Source: Arenibacter latericius DSM 15913
GTDB taxonomy: Bacteria > Bacteroidota > Bacteroidia > Flavobacteriales > Flavobacteriaceae
Length of the DNA: 64,000 bases
Assembly (NCBI RefSeq): GCF_000424985.1
Contig: NZ_AUKX01000022.1
Location: 18,489-82,488, forward strand
Direction of reading: 5' to 3'
Below, one piece after another: positions 55,426 through 64,000 of this stretch. The first letter of the stretch is position 1, and each line of letters begins with the position of its first letter. The notes beneath the pieces are model-generated. The model had not been told where the DNA came from. It saw nothing but the letters and a program-made list of their open reading frames with translations, and ran no database searches. A program made the position numbers and the translations under genes.

Positions 55426-57048
55426 TTAATCCAAAATAGGACCATTAAACGCTTCTGGCTGTCTAACTTTTCGCTCTTCTACGCTTAGGTTGGGAATACG
55501 ATAATTAACACCGTCATTCTCATAGCGCTTATACTGCTTAATAAGTCTTTCCTGAAACAACTCCCAATCTAAATTCTCCTCAAATGACCAAGCTTTTTCC
55601 GCCACAGCATCAAGTCTAGGGTACGTCATATACTCTAACCTGGTTTTGTCGGAAATAAATTCCGTCCAAATTCCAGCCTCCAAACCAAGCACCTTAGCAA
55701 CCATATCATCTGTGAAACTTTCTGGGATTGGACTCCAATGATAGATAGCTTCCATGGAGTTTGCCCCATTATGCAATCCTTCCCAAATTGCACCTGCCTC
55801 TTCTAAATCACTAGTATAATCTAGATAGAGATAATCTACAGGAGAAAGAATTACATTATAGCCATCTTTCGCTGCATTAAACAATATATCTGGGTACTCT
55901 CCTCGCCACCACTGCAAAATAGCATTCTTATTTACCCCAAAACCAGAGGCTTCATCCCATGCTATTGGCTTTAGCTCAGATTCTAATAGGTAATCTGCCA
56001 TATTGCGATCAAACCACCCCTCAAATTCCCGCTGATTTTTAAGCCCCAACTCTTTCATTTTTGCTAACATATCTGGCCTAGCCTCCCAATTATGATGCCT
56101 CACCTCATCACTACCAAAATGCACATAATTAGTATTAAAAAGAGATGCCACCCGCAGCATTACAGTCTGAATCATTTTAACCGCATCTTCATTAGCAATA
56201 TTCAAAGTGTTGTTTCCTCCACTAAAAGCAGGGTACGCTTTTTCTATAGCACCCGAATGCCCAGGGACATCCACTTCTGGAACTATAATAATTTGCCTTT
56301 CATTAGCATAGGCTGTAATCCCCCTAGCATCCTCCTCGGTAAGATACATCTGAGGCCCATCTGGATTAGTCCTATCACCTCTAGAACCAATTTCATGCAA
56401 CTTAGGATACTCTTTTATCTCTATTCTCCAACCAGTATCATCAGTGAGATGCAAGTGCAAACGATTCATTTTTTTCGCAGCCATCTGATCTATCAACTGC
56501 TTTATAACATCAGGACCAAAATAATGGCGTGATATATCTAACATAGCTCCTCTCCATGGAAACCTAGGCTGATCTATTATAGACACCTGATCAATTTCTA
56601 AAACTGCTGATTCCTTTGTCAAGACCGGAGCCATTTGCAAAAGCGTCTGAAACGCATAAAAATAACCCGCTTCAGAAGAAGCACTTATGGATATCTCCTC
56701 ACTATTCACCTTTAACTCATAAGCTTCTGACGCTAAGACGTCTGAATGCTCCAACACTATCTTATTTTCCGCCACCTCAACACCACCTGTCTGCAAAGAA
56801 ATTCCATATTTCTTTTGCAATTCGCGCGCAAAATAATCAGCTATCTTATGCTGCTCTTCAGAATTAAACACCAATTGTGTACTTGCACTTAAACGAAATA
56901 CACCTTCGTAAACCGTTATTTTATTAGGTTGCGGAATAATCGACAAAACAGCATCAGCCCTCTCTTTTCTCTCTTCGGGAGCACAAGAAACCAACCCCGT
57001 TAATAAAAGCGCTTGTAGGATGATGATAGTAAGAATATTGTTCTTCAT
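55426..57048 (-). CDS. beta-N-acetylhexosaminidase, GH20 family lipoprotein
   Basis: Removes terminal GlcNAc or GalNAc from glycans such as chitin fragments. The 540-residue product has a lipoprotein signal (TGLVSC, lipidated Cys about residue 22), a GH20b domain (about residues 35-150), and a TIM-barrel with MLDISRHYF, NRLHLHLTDDTGWRIEIK, EVDVPGHSGAI and the catalytic Asp-Glu pair in HFGSDEVRHHNW. The usual motif is HxGGDE, so Ser replaces the second Gly. WQW-type residues (LQWWRGEYP) and IWTEFI are present. No glycan-uptake genes are adjacent; the gene appears monocistronic with a -7 box upstream. Lipoprotein export suggests a periplasmic or surface site. Confidence 0.95.
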   Translation of the reverse strand: MKNNILTIIILQALLLTGLVSCAPEERKERADAVLSIIPQPNKITVYEGVFRLSASTQLVFNSEEQHKIADYFARELQKKYGISLQTGGVEVAENKIVLEHSDVLASEAYELKVNSEEISISASSEAGYFYAFQTLLQMAPVLTKESAVLEIDQVSIIDQPRFPWRGAMLDISRHYFGPDVIKQLIDQMAAKKMNRLHLHLTDDTGWRIEIKEYPKLHEIGSRGDRTNPDGPQMYLTEEDARGITAYANERQIIIVPEVDVPGHSGAIEKAYPAFSGGNNTLNIANEDAVKMIQTVMLRVASLFNTNYVHFGSDEVRHHNWEARPDMLAKMKELGLKNQREFEGWFDRNMADYLLESELKPIAWDEASGFGVNKNAILQWWRGEYPDILFNAAKDGYNVILSPVDYLYLDYTSDLEEAGAIWEGLHNGANSMEAIYHWSPIPESFTDDMVAKVLGLEAGIWTEFISDKTRLEYMTYPRLDAVAEKAWSFEENLDWELFQERLIKQYKRYENDGVNYRIPNLSVEERKVRQPEAFNGPILD

Positions 57049-57102
57049 TAAACTAAAATAAATACATTAATGGCAAGGTCATTTACGCCTGTGACTATTA
57101 CA

Positions 57103-57110
57103 CAAAAGTA
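57103..57110 (-). promoter_or_regulatory. possible -7 box of the hexosaminidase gene
   Basis: Minus strand reads TACTTTTG, an exact TAnnTTTG match, 54 bases before the ATG. No TTG at -33. Confidence 0.4.
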
Positions 57111-57242
57111 GTAAATGATTTTAGTTTGCCAGAGTAACCGCCTTTAAAATAGAAGAAATCCGCTACTTGACCAGTATCAACCTTTTTCATTCTTCCAAAA
57201 CTAGAATCACTTATTACCGCAGACACAAAAGCGTAAATTAAA

Positions 57243-58052
57243 CTAAAGACTATCTACATCTAATTTAAAAAGCTGGGCAGCATTTTTCCAAAAAATCAAC
57301 TCTTTCTTATCGTCCGCCAGTTCCAATTGATCCATAAACTTTAAATACGATTTCATATTACACAATGGCCAATCTGTACCGTACAATAAGTATTTAGGAT
57401 CACCGGCATAGGTAATCATCTCTTCGATTTCCTTTTTCATATAACGCTCAAACTTATCCGAAAAATCCCCTAATACAAGCCCAGAAATATCGGCATAAAC
57501 GTTATCATTCTTATATACCACCTCCATACAATCCTTTATCCATGGATTACCAACATGGCAGATTACTATTTTAAGATCTGGATAATCTACCGCCAAATCG
57601 TCTAAATGCAGAGGGTGAGAATACTTCACCTTACCCGTAGGAGAATAGGTATCCCCAGAATGAAACATTACAGGAACGTCAAATTCAATTGCCATTTCGT
57701 ACCATACCTTAAGCCTAGCGTCATTAGGATAAAAAGGTTCGTATCCGGGATAGAATTTTAATCCTTTAATATGCCCCTCCTCCAAATATTTCGCTATTTC
57801 ACAGATATCTTTATAGTTATAATTCAAATAACTTATTCCAGAAATAACCCCTAAATTCTTATACCCTTTAATTGCTTCTACCACCTGCCTAGTACTAGGC
57901 CTATGTTCATTTACTTTATAGGAGGTAAGCACCAAGGAATAATCCACGCTATTAGCTTTCATACTCTCTTTTAAGAGATTAAGACTAGCTTCTAATGAGG
58001 TCACCCTATCTTCGTGGTAATTATTAATATGAGTATGGACATCTATAATCAT
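57243..58052 (-). CDS. amidohydrolase family protein
   Basis: Metal-dependent hydrolase or decarboxylase of the amidohydrolase-2 type, cytosolic; substrate unknown. The 269-residue product is a small TIM barrel with the metal motif MIIDVHTHINNYH (HxH at residues 6 and 8), the strand-5 His in VPVMFHSGDTY, strand-6 His in KIVICHVGNPW and the strand-8 Asp in LLYGTDWPLCN. GLKFYPGYEPFYPND is typical of TIM-barrel fold metal-dependent hydrolases annotated as carboxymuconolactone- or PLP-independent decarboxylase relatives. It is flanked by gaps of 194 and 258 bases, so no operon partner points to a pathway. Confidence 0.9.
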   Translation of the reverse strand: MIIDVHTHINNYHEDRVTSLEASLNLLKESMKANSVDYSLVLTSYKVNEHRPSTRQVVEAIKGYKNLGVISGISYLNYNYKDICEIAKYLEEGHIKGLKFYPGYEPFYPNDARLKVWYEMAIEFDVPVMFHSGDTYSPTGKVKYSHPLHLDDLAVDYPDLKIVICHVGNPWIKDCMEVVYKNDNVYADISGLVLGDFSDKFERYMKKEIEEMITYAGDPKYLLYGTDWPLCNMKSYLKFMDQLELADDKKELIFWKNAAQLFKLDVDSL

Positions 58053-58310
58053 AGGTACTTTGCTTAAGGTTGGATTATTACTATTAAAAAGGTAAAAGCC
58101 ACCGAAGCAGCCATATTCTAATTAAAAATAGTCAATATAAGTTAATCTAATTAGATGAAGGATGCCATATAACTGTATTACCTATAGAATTCATCCTTTA
58201 AAAAAAATAGGCCGAAGTCTACTCCTATCAAGGAACAACCTCAACCTATTCACTCTTATACCATACTATTACCCAAAAGGGTTTAAACTTCTCACGTGAC
58301 AACGAAGGAT

Positions 58311-60779
58311 TTAAAATTCATCATCACCATCATCATTATTACGGTTTTCTTGTTGCCTTGTTTTCTTTTGCTGATTAAATCTATAAGTAAAAGCCAAGTT
58401 GAATGAACGTGGACGTCTTTGAAATTCACTCTCACTTATAAAGGTATTTGTTGCTGTAAGAGAGTTTCTTTTTCGCGTATTAAATACGTCGCTTATACTA
58501 AACCCAATGGTTGCATTATCATTAAATATATCCTTACTCAATGCAAGGTCAACCGACAATATCCCTTCAGTTTCGGTCTGCGCATTGTTAGATGGTCCAC
58601 GATAAAAAGCGTTGGTTTGCCAATCTATACTATAAGGCAAGGAAACCTTAGCACTTCCTCTTGCAAAATAACTGGTGTTTTTTGCGCCATAATCTACACC
58701 ATTAAATTCACCTTCGGTATTAAATCGAAAGAAATTAAAACTTCCGTTCAACCGCAACCATTTAGCAGGATTATACAATACACCAGCTTCAAAACCAACA
58801 CGTTCGTTGGTACTTAAATTCACTGGAAGCATTCTAATAATTGGAATTCCATTAGGAGTTTCATTACCTGTATCTTCCTGGATTCGCTCAAAAGCATCTG
58901 TTTCATATTGATAATAAACAGAAGTGGTTAAGGTAAGTTTTCCCCAACGCTTTAGATAACCAAGATCAAAAGCACTTGCAAAAGCTGGATCTAAATTAGT
59001 ATTCCCTTGAAAGATATTTGCCTCACTAGAACGCGAGGGAAAAGGGTTTATCCAACGACCTCTAGGCCTATTTATTCTTCGATTATACCCCAAGGTAATA
59101 TTCTCTCGATCATTAATTTCATAGGTTAGATTTAAGGTAGGGAAAAATCCGGAGTAAGACTTATTGAAATTAATATTAAGCGCCTCATCTCCATTAGCTT
59201 CAATGTTTTCTGCATCTACCTCCCCCTTCAATTGGGTATGCTCGAAACGCAAACCAGCCAATATAGAAAATTTACCATATTTATTTCCATATTGCGCATA
59301 TAATGCATTTACTTTTTCTTGGTAGTTAAAGATATTAGACAAGCTATCATTTCGGAAAAAAGGCCCCTCTGCCACCCTTTGTTCTGTAAGCTTATAATCT
59401 GTTCCTGTTTCTCTAAAGTTACCGCGATAACCGGCTTCAAATTGCGCATTTTCACCTATTGGACGTACATAATCAATTTGAGCAAGATATTCTTTTTGAT
59501 TCTCATCCGTTGTAATAAACTCAGATGGCAATTCTTCAAAATCAGGAAAAGTGTTGCTTTCGTCAATACGAGAAGTTTCTGATTCCTTTCTATTTTCATA
59601 CTGAAGATCTGCCTTTAATTCGTGACCGGCATCATCGAACTTTGTAATATAATTTAAGGCAAATTGAAAGTTTCTATCGGCTTCATCTTCATACTCTATC
59701 CTACTTCTTTTAATAGCTATATCATTTAGCTCATCATACTCAGTAGCGTTATTTACAGTTTCATCATCATCACTACCTTTTGAATAAAAAGCGGATGCTG
59801 TAACAAAAGTTTTATCAGATATAAAATATTCTATCCCCAAATTAGTATTAAAATTTCGTCCTATTCGATCGCCATCCCTAGTTTCTACTACTAATGGATT
59901 TTCAATATTACTAGATAGGTATTGGTTTTTAAAAATGGCCCTACCCGGAGATTCTCTATATCGCCATCCGGTGGTATTGAAAATATTGAATTTATCTGTT
60001 CGCAAATTAATATTCCCACTTACACTACCACTAGCAGGAGAGCCTATGTTGGTTTGAATAGACCCATTTAAACCTAACGTTTTTTCTTTACGCAATATAA
60101 TATTTAGTATACCCGCAGTTCCTTCTGCATCATAACGAGCAGATGGCGAGGTAATCACCTCTACACGGTCTATGGCGTCCGCTGGCAGTGCACGCAAGGC
60201 ATCTGTAGAGCCAAATCCTGCAATCGCTGAAGGCTTACCATTAATTAATATCCTTACGTTTTCATTTCCCCTTAAGGCTATTGCACCATCTATATCTACC
60301 GTAACGGAGGGCACGTTTGCCAATGCATCACCAACATTTGCACCGCTAGTAGTAAGGTCTTTACCAATGTTATAAATCTTCTTATCTAACCTTACTTGAA
60401 CTTCGGTAGTTTCTGCACGAATTACCACTTCATCAAGAGCCTGCATGTCTTCATGTAACCTTACTAATGGCAAAGTAGTATCCATTATAAGATTCTGGTT
60501 CTCAATTTTCTTGGTACTAAAACCTATAAACTCAAAGTTTATATTATACACCCCAGCTGGCACTTTAATGGAATAATTTCCATCTAAATCTGTGATTCCA
60601 CCAGTTACAATTTCTCCCTTATTGTTTGTAAATGCCACTGTAGCATACTCTAGGGGTGCATTTGTAGATTCTTCAACTATCTTTCCGGATATGGTAACTA
60701 CATCTGAATCTCGATTTGAACTCTGACCAAAAGAAACAAATGAAACACATACTAAAATAAGGAAAATATACTTTTTCAT
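58311..60779 (-). CDS. TonB-dependent receptor-like outer membrane beta-barrel protein
   Basis: Outer membrane transporter or receptor. The 822-residue product has a signal peptide (about residues 1-18, ending VSFGQ), an N-terminal carboxypeptidase regulatory-like beta-sandwich (about 28-110; SGKIVEESTNAPLEYATVAF), a plug domain (about 125-230; SGANVGDALANVPSVTVD and RVEVITSPSARYDAEGTAGI), then a beta-barrel ending in SFNLAFTYRFNQ and an Arg/Asn/Asp-rich tail (QQENRNNDDGDDEF). No SusD partner follows, so it is not a classical SusCD system. It starts 25 bases after doxX on the same strand. Ligand unknown; the divergent LytS/LytTR pair may control it. Confidence 0.93.
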   Translation of the reverse strand: MKKYIFLILVCVSFVSFGQSSNRDSDVVTISGKIVEESTNAPLEYATVAFTNNKGEIVTGGITDLDGNYSIKVPAGVYNINFEFIGFSTKKIENQNLIMDTTLPLVRLHEDMQALDEVVIRAETTEVQVRLDKKIYNIGKDLTTSGANVGDALANVPSVTVDIDGAIALRGNENVRILINGKPSAIAGFGSTDALRALPADAIDRVEVITSPSARYDAEGTAGILNIILRKEKTLGLNGSIQTNIGSPASGSVSGNINLRTDKFNIFNTTGWRYRESPGRAIFKNQYLSSNIENPLVVETRDGDRIGRNFNTNLGIEYFISDKTFVTASAFYSKGSDDDETVNNATEYDELNDIAIKRSRIEYEDEADRNFQFALNYITKFDDAGHELKADLQYENRKESETSRIDESNTFPDFEELPSEFITTDENQKEYLAQIDYVRPIGENAQFEAGYRGNFRETGTDYKLTEQRVAEGPFFRNDSLSNIFNYQEKVNALYAQYGNKYGKFSILAGLRFEHTQLKGEVDAENIEANGDEALNINFNKSYSGFFPTLNLTYEINDRENITLGYNRRINRPRGRWINPFPSRSSEANIFQGNTNLDPAFASAFDLGYLKRWGKLTLTTSVYYQYETDAFERIQEDTGNETPNGIPIIRMLPVNLSTNERVGFEAGVLYNPAKWLRLNGSFNFFRFNTEGEFNGVDYGAKNTSYFARGSAKVSLPYSIDWQTNAFYRGPSNNAQTETEGILSVDLALSKDIFNDNATIGFSISDVFNTRKRNSLTATNTFISESEFQRRPRSFNLAFTYRFNQQKKTRQQENRNNDDGDDEF

Positions 60780-60804
60780 AACCTGGCTTTACTTGTTCAA
60801 ATTT

Positions 60805-61236
60805 CTATTGATTAACTACTGCTTTCCTATTTCTTAAAAGACTATCAATAGAATATTTCCCAGGGCCGGTAAGAAATAATGCAATGTAACTAGCTCCAAA
60901 GAGCAAGGCTTTCTCCATACCTCCAAAACCATCTGAAGCATGAACTATAAATGCTGCTACTACCATTGTTGTAATAAGCGGTACTAATGCCCATCGTGTT
61001 AATAAACCGAAGGCTAATAATAAACTACAGATAACTTCTGCAAAAACTGCCAAAGCCAAAGAAGTTGATTCTCCAACACCCAAAGGATCTCTAAAGTGAA
61101 TTTCTTCACCGCTAAATAGCCTCCCCCACTTACCGATACCGTGAGCAAAAAACATTGATAAACCCAAAAACAACCTCAATACTAGTAGCCCTAAATCATT
61201 GAAAGTAGTGTTTGCTAAATTTTTAATTGTTGCCAT
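60805..61236 (-). CDS. DoxX family membrane protein
   Basis: Small membrane protein of the DoxX family, some members of which take part in redox or sulphur chemistry; function here unknown. The 143-residue product has four membrane helices (about residues 14-30, 53-77, 81-99, 106-124) and the family features LVLRLFLGLSMFFAHGIGKW, VFAEVICSLLLAFGLLTRW and a SYIALFLTGPGKYSIDSLL end. It heads a two-gene unit with the TonB-dependent receptor (25-base gap) and is divergent from lytS-like 61453-62484 across a 216-base gap that holds a long inverted repeat. Confidence 0.92.
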   Translation of the reverse strand: MATIKNLANTTFNDLGLLVLRLFLGLSMFFAHGIGKWGRLFSGEEIHFRDPLGVGESTSLALAVFAEVICSLLLAFGLLTRWALVPLITTMVVAAFIVHASDGFGGMEKALLFGASYIALFLTGPGKYSIDSLLRNRKAVVNQ

Positions 61237-61319
61237 GTTTATAAATTATGATTAAACTTTTTTTATTTATTTTGATGACACAAAGGAAGCGCAACAACAG
61301 TCTTCATAAAAATATCTTC

Positions 61320-61388
61320 CCGCAAACGACAGAATTTACACCCTAAAATGCATAGGTCAGATTACAAGTGTAAAGTTGTCGTTTACGG
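61320..61388. promoter_or_regulatory. long imperfect inverted repeat in the divergent doxX/lytS gap, candidate operator
   Basis: Left arm 61320-61341 and right arm 61368-61388 are near reverse complements. Read toward the outside, each arm is GTGTAAA, then 2-3 bases, then TGTCGTTT, one variable base, CGG: 18 bases shared per arm. Centre-to-centre distance is about 48 bases. The site lies about 65 bases before the histidine kinase ATG and about 84 bases before the doxX ATG. The adjacent LytTR-type regulator is the obvious candidate to bind it; that is inference. Confidence 0.7.
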
Positions 61389-61452
61389 TATTAAGAAAGT
61401 TGATGATCATTTTTTTAAACTAGTACCTTAATAAAATATTTACTTTTATGGT

Positions 61453-62484
61453 ATGAATTTTAAAATGCCAACATCGTATTTAAACGCAAAAGAGTTGAGC
61501 TTCCAAGTGGTACTCAATATCGTGGTGTTCATATTTTTTGCTTTTGATAGACGCCTACCAGGGATAGAATTCCACAAGGTTTTCTTCTTTCTTAATTATG
61601 CTCTAGCAGCACTTATTATTAATTATGCTTTACTACCGCGATACCTCTATAAAAACCGTTATTTAGAATTTACCGTCTACACAACCTTGGTTGTCGCCAT
61701 CGTCATTTTTGTAGAAGAAGCTTTTTTGGAGCAAATTTTTTATCCGGATACGCGTGGCAAAAAATTCTTAGGTGTTTTCTATAATTTATTGAGTACTATG
61801 CCAACTATAACAATATTAGTAGGCTTTAAATTTGCCTGGGACGCATTAATTAAACAACGGGAAGTCTTAGAATTGAGAAACTCGGTAAAGGAAAGTGAAT
61901 TACAATTTCTTAAATCCCAAATAAACCCACACTTTTTATTCAATAACATGAATAACCTGTATTCATATGCCGTGGAACAATCACCAAAGACACCAGAGAT
62001 CATTTTAGAGCTTTCGGATGCACTCCGTTATATGCTTTACGAGGGGAGAGCCAGTTTTGTTTCGCTTAAAAAGGAAATTGAACACATAAAAAACTACGTT
62101 AATTTAAGTAAGCTTCAGATCAAGGGTCGCGGTGAGGTAAGTTTTAAAATTGGCCACATACCCTCCAATTATCGAATAGCACCTTTAATACTCACTGTAT
62201 TTATTGAAAATGCGTTTAAGCACAGCTCCTCTAGCCAAACCAATAATATTACGATAGCAATAGATACTGCAGTAGATAGCAACGGAATATTACATTTCAC
62301 CTGCATCAACAACTATTTAGAACAGAGCAACACCAAAAATTTAGATAACGGCATTGGATTGGATAATGTTAGAAAACGGTTAACATTAATTTATCCAAAT
62401 TCTCATAATTTGGATATCAAAACCGAAAATGATAACTATATAGTTTCCTTAACTATAGATTTAAGTAAAACCCAAGAACAATGA
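61453..62484 (+). CDS. sensor histidine kinase, LytS/YehU type
   Basis: Membrane-bound sensor of a two-component pair. The 343-residue product has four membrane helices in the first 140 residues (about 15-30, 42-60, 73-95, 110-130), with short loops and no recognisable extracellular sensor domain, then the His_kinase domain ELQFLKSQINPHFLFNNMNN, in which the phosphorylated His follows NP, and an ATPase domain with ENAFKHSSSS and DNGIGLDNVRKRL. It overlaps the response regulator gene by four bases. The start at 61453 is accepted; an ATG at 61465 is the alternative. It is divergent from doxX-receptor genes. Confidence 0.94.
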   Translation: MNFKMPTSYLNAKELSFQVVLNIVVFIFFAFDRRLPGIEFHKVFFFLNYALAALIINYALLPRYLYKNRYLEFTVYTTLVVAIVIFVEEAFLEQIFYPDTRGKKFLGVFYNLLSTMPTITILVGFKFAWDALIKQREVLELRNSVKESELQFLKSQINPHFLFNNMNNLYSYAVEQSPKTPEIILELSDALRYMLYEGRASFVSLKKEIEHIKNYVNLSKLQIKGRGEVSFKIGHIPSNYRIAPLILTVFIENAFKHSSSSQTNNITIAIDTAVDSNGILHFTCINNYLEQSNTKNLDNGIGLDNVRKRLTLIYPNSHNLDIKTENDNYIVSLTIDLSKTQEQ

Positions 62485-63182
62485 ATTGCATCATAATAGA
62501 AGACCAATTGCCTGCGCAACGTATATTGAAAAAGTATATAGAAGATTTAGGGTCGCTTAATTTAGTGGGCACATTTACCGATGCACTTGAAGCTATGCAA
62601 ATCTTGAATTCAGAAGAAATAGACCTGATATTTTTAGACATTCACCTTCCAAAATTATCGGGAATTGATTTTCTAAAGACCTTAACCAATCCACCACAGG
62701 TTATACTTACTACAGCTTTTCAAGATTATGCTTTGGAAAGTTACGATCTGAATGTAGTTGACTACCTCTTGAAACCCTTTTCTTTTCAACGTTTTATTAA
62801 AGCCATATCTAAGGTAAAAAAGACAGGAGATACAACTAAAGCAAAATCAGAACTAGAACAAGGCGACTCTTTTAACGAGGTATATATAAAAAGTGGTTAT
62901 GACCATATCCGTGTTAAGACAGGCGATATCATATATATCGTATCCGATTCCGATTATACAGAAATACACCTAAAAGATAAAAAGCTACTTTCTTCAGAAT
63001 CTTTGCGGTATTGGGAGGAATACCTATCCAAAGAGAAGTTTATGCGCATCCACAAATCGTATATTATTAACACCTGTAAAATCGTGAAAGTTTCTAGCAA
63101 TCAAGTATTTCTTGAAGATAACAAGGCTGCCCCTATTGGCAGGGCGTTTAAAAATAGTTTTACAGAGCGGTTTATGAAATGA
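62481..63182 (+). CDS. LytTR-type response regulator
   Basis: DNA-binding response regulator partnered with the upstream kinase. The 233-residue product has a receiver domain (residues 1-120; acidic pair in IIIEDQ, phospho-acceptor Asp53 in IFLDIHLPKLSG, ILTTAF, YLLKPF with Lys) and a C-terminal LytTR DNA-binding domain (about 135-233; EVYIKSGYDHIRVKTGDIIYIVSDSDYTEIHL, then FMRIHKSYIINTCKI and PIGRAFKNSF). Its first codons overlap the kinase stop by four bases. The inverted repeat between doxX and the kinase gene is a possible target site. Confidence 0.95.
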   Translation: MNCIIIEDQLPAQRILKKYIEDLGSLNLVGTFTDALEAMQILNSEEIDLIFLDIHLPKLSGIDFLKTLTNPPQVILTTAFQDYALESYDLNVVDYLLKPFSFQRFIKAISKVKKTGDTTKAKSELEQGDSFNEVYIKSGYDHIRVKTGDIIYIVSDSDYTEIHLKDKKLLSSESLRYWEEYLSKEKFMRIHKSYIINTCKIVKVSSNQVFLEDNKAAPIGRAFKNSFTERFMK

Positions 63183-63383
63183 GCAATTTAAATCTCTACG
63201 ACAGGAGCTAGAATGTAGCAATTGGAAAGTATTTGTCTGTTGAGAATCATTATTAAACCTACAACAAACAGTGAGCATGGCAACATTGTTTCCCCAGTTA
63301 AGCGACAAACCGCAAAACTTTTGAATTAAATTTACAATTCTTAGAAGCCAATAACGTTCAAGTTTCTTTTTTACCCTAAGGCA

Positions 63384-63686
63384 TTACAACAAAGGTTTTT
63401 CTTTTAGCCTTAAATACTTCTTGTCTTTCGCATTAAATTCATATAAAGCCAACAGAACCCCAAAGACCGACACTGCGAAGAATCCAACCAAAAGATAAAT
63501 CAACATCCCCTCACTAAAGTAAAATCTGTTATCATAAAGCTTAAAGAAAATCATCACGATAGAAAAAGGCAATGCATAAATTAAGATACCCCGAGTAAAA
63601 ACATATTTCAGTTTACTCTCTCTTATTTTAGTCCACCTATTTAACCACTTATCAGTATACCGAATTTGTTTTTGAGTTAAGCTCAT
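63384..63686 (-). CDS. small 2TM-domain membrane protein
   Basis: Not recognised beyond a general two-helix membrane type common in Flavobacteriaceae. The ATG at 63686 gives 100 residues (MSLTQKQIRYTDKWLNRW); an in-frame start at 63734 adds 16 residues that do not look coding. A basic amphipathic N-terminal third (RWTKIRESKLKYVF) is followed by two helices (about residues 34-52 and 61-82) and a charged C-terminus (NAKDKKYLRLKEKP). It converges on the response regulator gene across 200 bases. Such 2TM units are often next to LytTR regulators and other signalling genes, but no function follows. Confidence 0.75.
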   Translation of the reverse strand: MSLTQKQIRYTDKWLNRWTKIRESKLKYVFTRGILIYALPFSIVMIFFKLYDNRFYFSEGMLIYLLVGFFAVSVFGVLLALYEFNAKDKKYLRLKEKPLL

Positions 63687-63874
63687 ATAAAATACTCTTA
63701 GTACATGTCTAAAATGTGTTCCAAAATTTAACACATTACTAAAGATAGGATTTTATTATTAGGTAAAGGGGAGAGTTATAAAGATTTCAAATAAAAAGCA
63801 CACTACCGAGAATGGCTCAACACAAAAAGTTGTGGAGTAACCAAAAATAAAAGAACTTTGGAGCAAAAACACGT

Positions 63875-64000
63875 ATGCTCTCAGATTCACTATCATCCAT
63901 AGCCAATTTATTGCTTCCCGAAGTGCTTGTCACCTATTTTGATTTAAAGAAGCACGAGATTAAAGGAGAAGAACTTCACTTTTATTTTACGGAACAGAAC
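63875..64000 (+). CDS. start of an ISAon1-like transposase N-terminal protein, cut by the window end
   Basis: The 42 visible codons from the ATG at 63875 read MLSDSLSSIANLLLPEVLVT, then YFDLKKHEIKGEELHFYFTE, QN. The pattern of LLLPE-(x)-L-x-x-YF-(D/E)-L, a spacer, and an E-x-H-(F/I)-Y-(F/L) strand is what I recall for the N-terminal region protein of ISAon1-family elements in Bacteroidota, which is encoded upstream of the main transposase frame. If right, an insertion sequence begins between about 63740 and 63875. No terminal inverted repeat could be defined because the other end is outside the window. Confidence 0.5.
   Translation, partial: MLSDSLSSIANLLLPEVLVTYFDLKKHEIKGEELHFYFTEQN

Noticed and set aside
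58158..58198. AAGGATG/CATCCTT pairing near the amidohydrolase gene as a terminator
   Set aside because: Loop is 27 bases and the T-run is on the wrong side for the minus-strand gene.

Overview
The window comes from a low-GC (roughly 37-38% by eye) member of the Bacteroidota, almost certainly a Flavobacteriaceae. The support is a full-length sprA gene (gliding/type IX secretion), an alternative complex III (act) operon running into cytochrome oxidase genes, a short NusA, paired LytS/LytTR regulators, and Bacteroidota-type -7 boxes (TAnnTTTG) in front of several genes. Most of the DNA is ordinary chromosomal core. No rRNA, intact tRNA, CRISPR array, prophage or complete insertion sequence was seen; the last 126 bases look like the start of an IS transposase gene.

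Layout. 0-2.8 kb: NifU-like Fe-S protein (cut by the window edge), dodecin, MscS channel, convergent tsaB. 2.8-8.6 kb: a five-gene tripartite ABC efflux operon (ATPase, two permeases, adaptor, TolC). 8.6-9.3 kb: an unexplained gap. 9.3-14.6 kb, minus strand: haem A synthesis and oxidase genes (ctaB, two subunit III genes, a subunit IV gene), a terminator, then an assembly block (SCO-like protein without cysteines, SCO, DUF420 protein, small CxxC membrane protein). 14.8-26.8 kb: tonB, vanZ-gcvH, the 7.2 kb sprA behind ruvA, and a malic enzyme-phosphotransacetylase fusion. 27.2-36.2 kb: queG, a secreted protein, an AraC-TPR regulator broken by an in-frame stop, a P450 behind ruvB, and an acyl-CoA oxidase-like gene.

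36.3-49 kb: a DUF2807 protein, then the respiratory operon actABCDEF-ctaC-ctaD, which encodes alternative complex III and the core aa3 oxidase as one unit; electrons would pass from menaquinol through ActB/ActA/ActE haems to CuA of CtaC and oxygen at CtaD. Remaining oxidase subunits and assembly factors are in the 9-14.6 kb block, so the two loci work together. 49-55 kb: a SPOR protein, a poorly explained gap, and rimP-nusA-infB with a hairpin-bearing leader. 55.4-63.7 kb: GH20 hexosaminidase, amidohydrolase, a TonB-dependent receptor behind doxX, and a divergent LytS/LytTR pair; a long inverted repeat lies between the divergent units.

The observations most worth testing are the divergent inverted repeat at 61320-61388, the terminator-like hairpin in the rimP-nusA-infB leader, the nonsense codon in the AraC-TPR gene, the helix-hairpin-helix tail on ActC, the roughly 105-residue insertion in one oxidase subunit III, and the Phe-to-Cys change in the P450 haem loop. 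I did not find a gene cluster that I would call a wholly new system. Assignments rest on reading motifs and family resemblance; no database search was possible.
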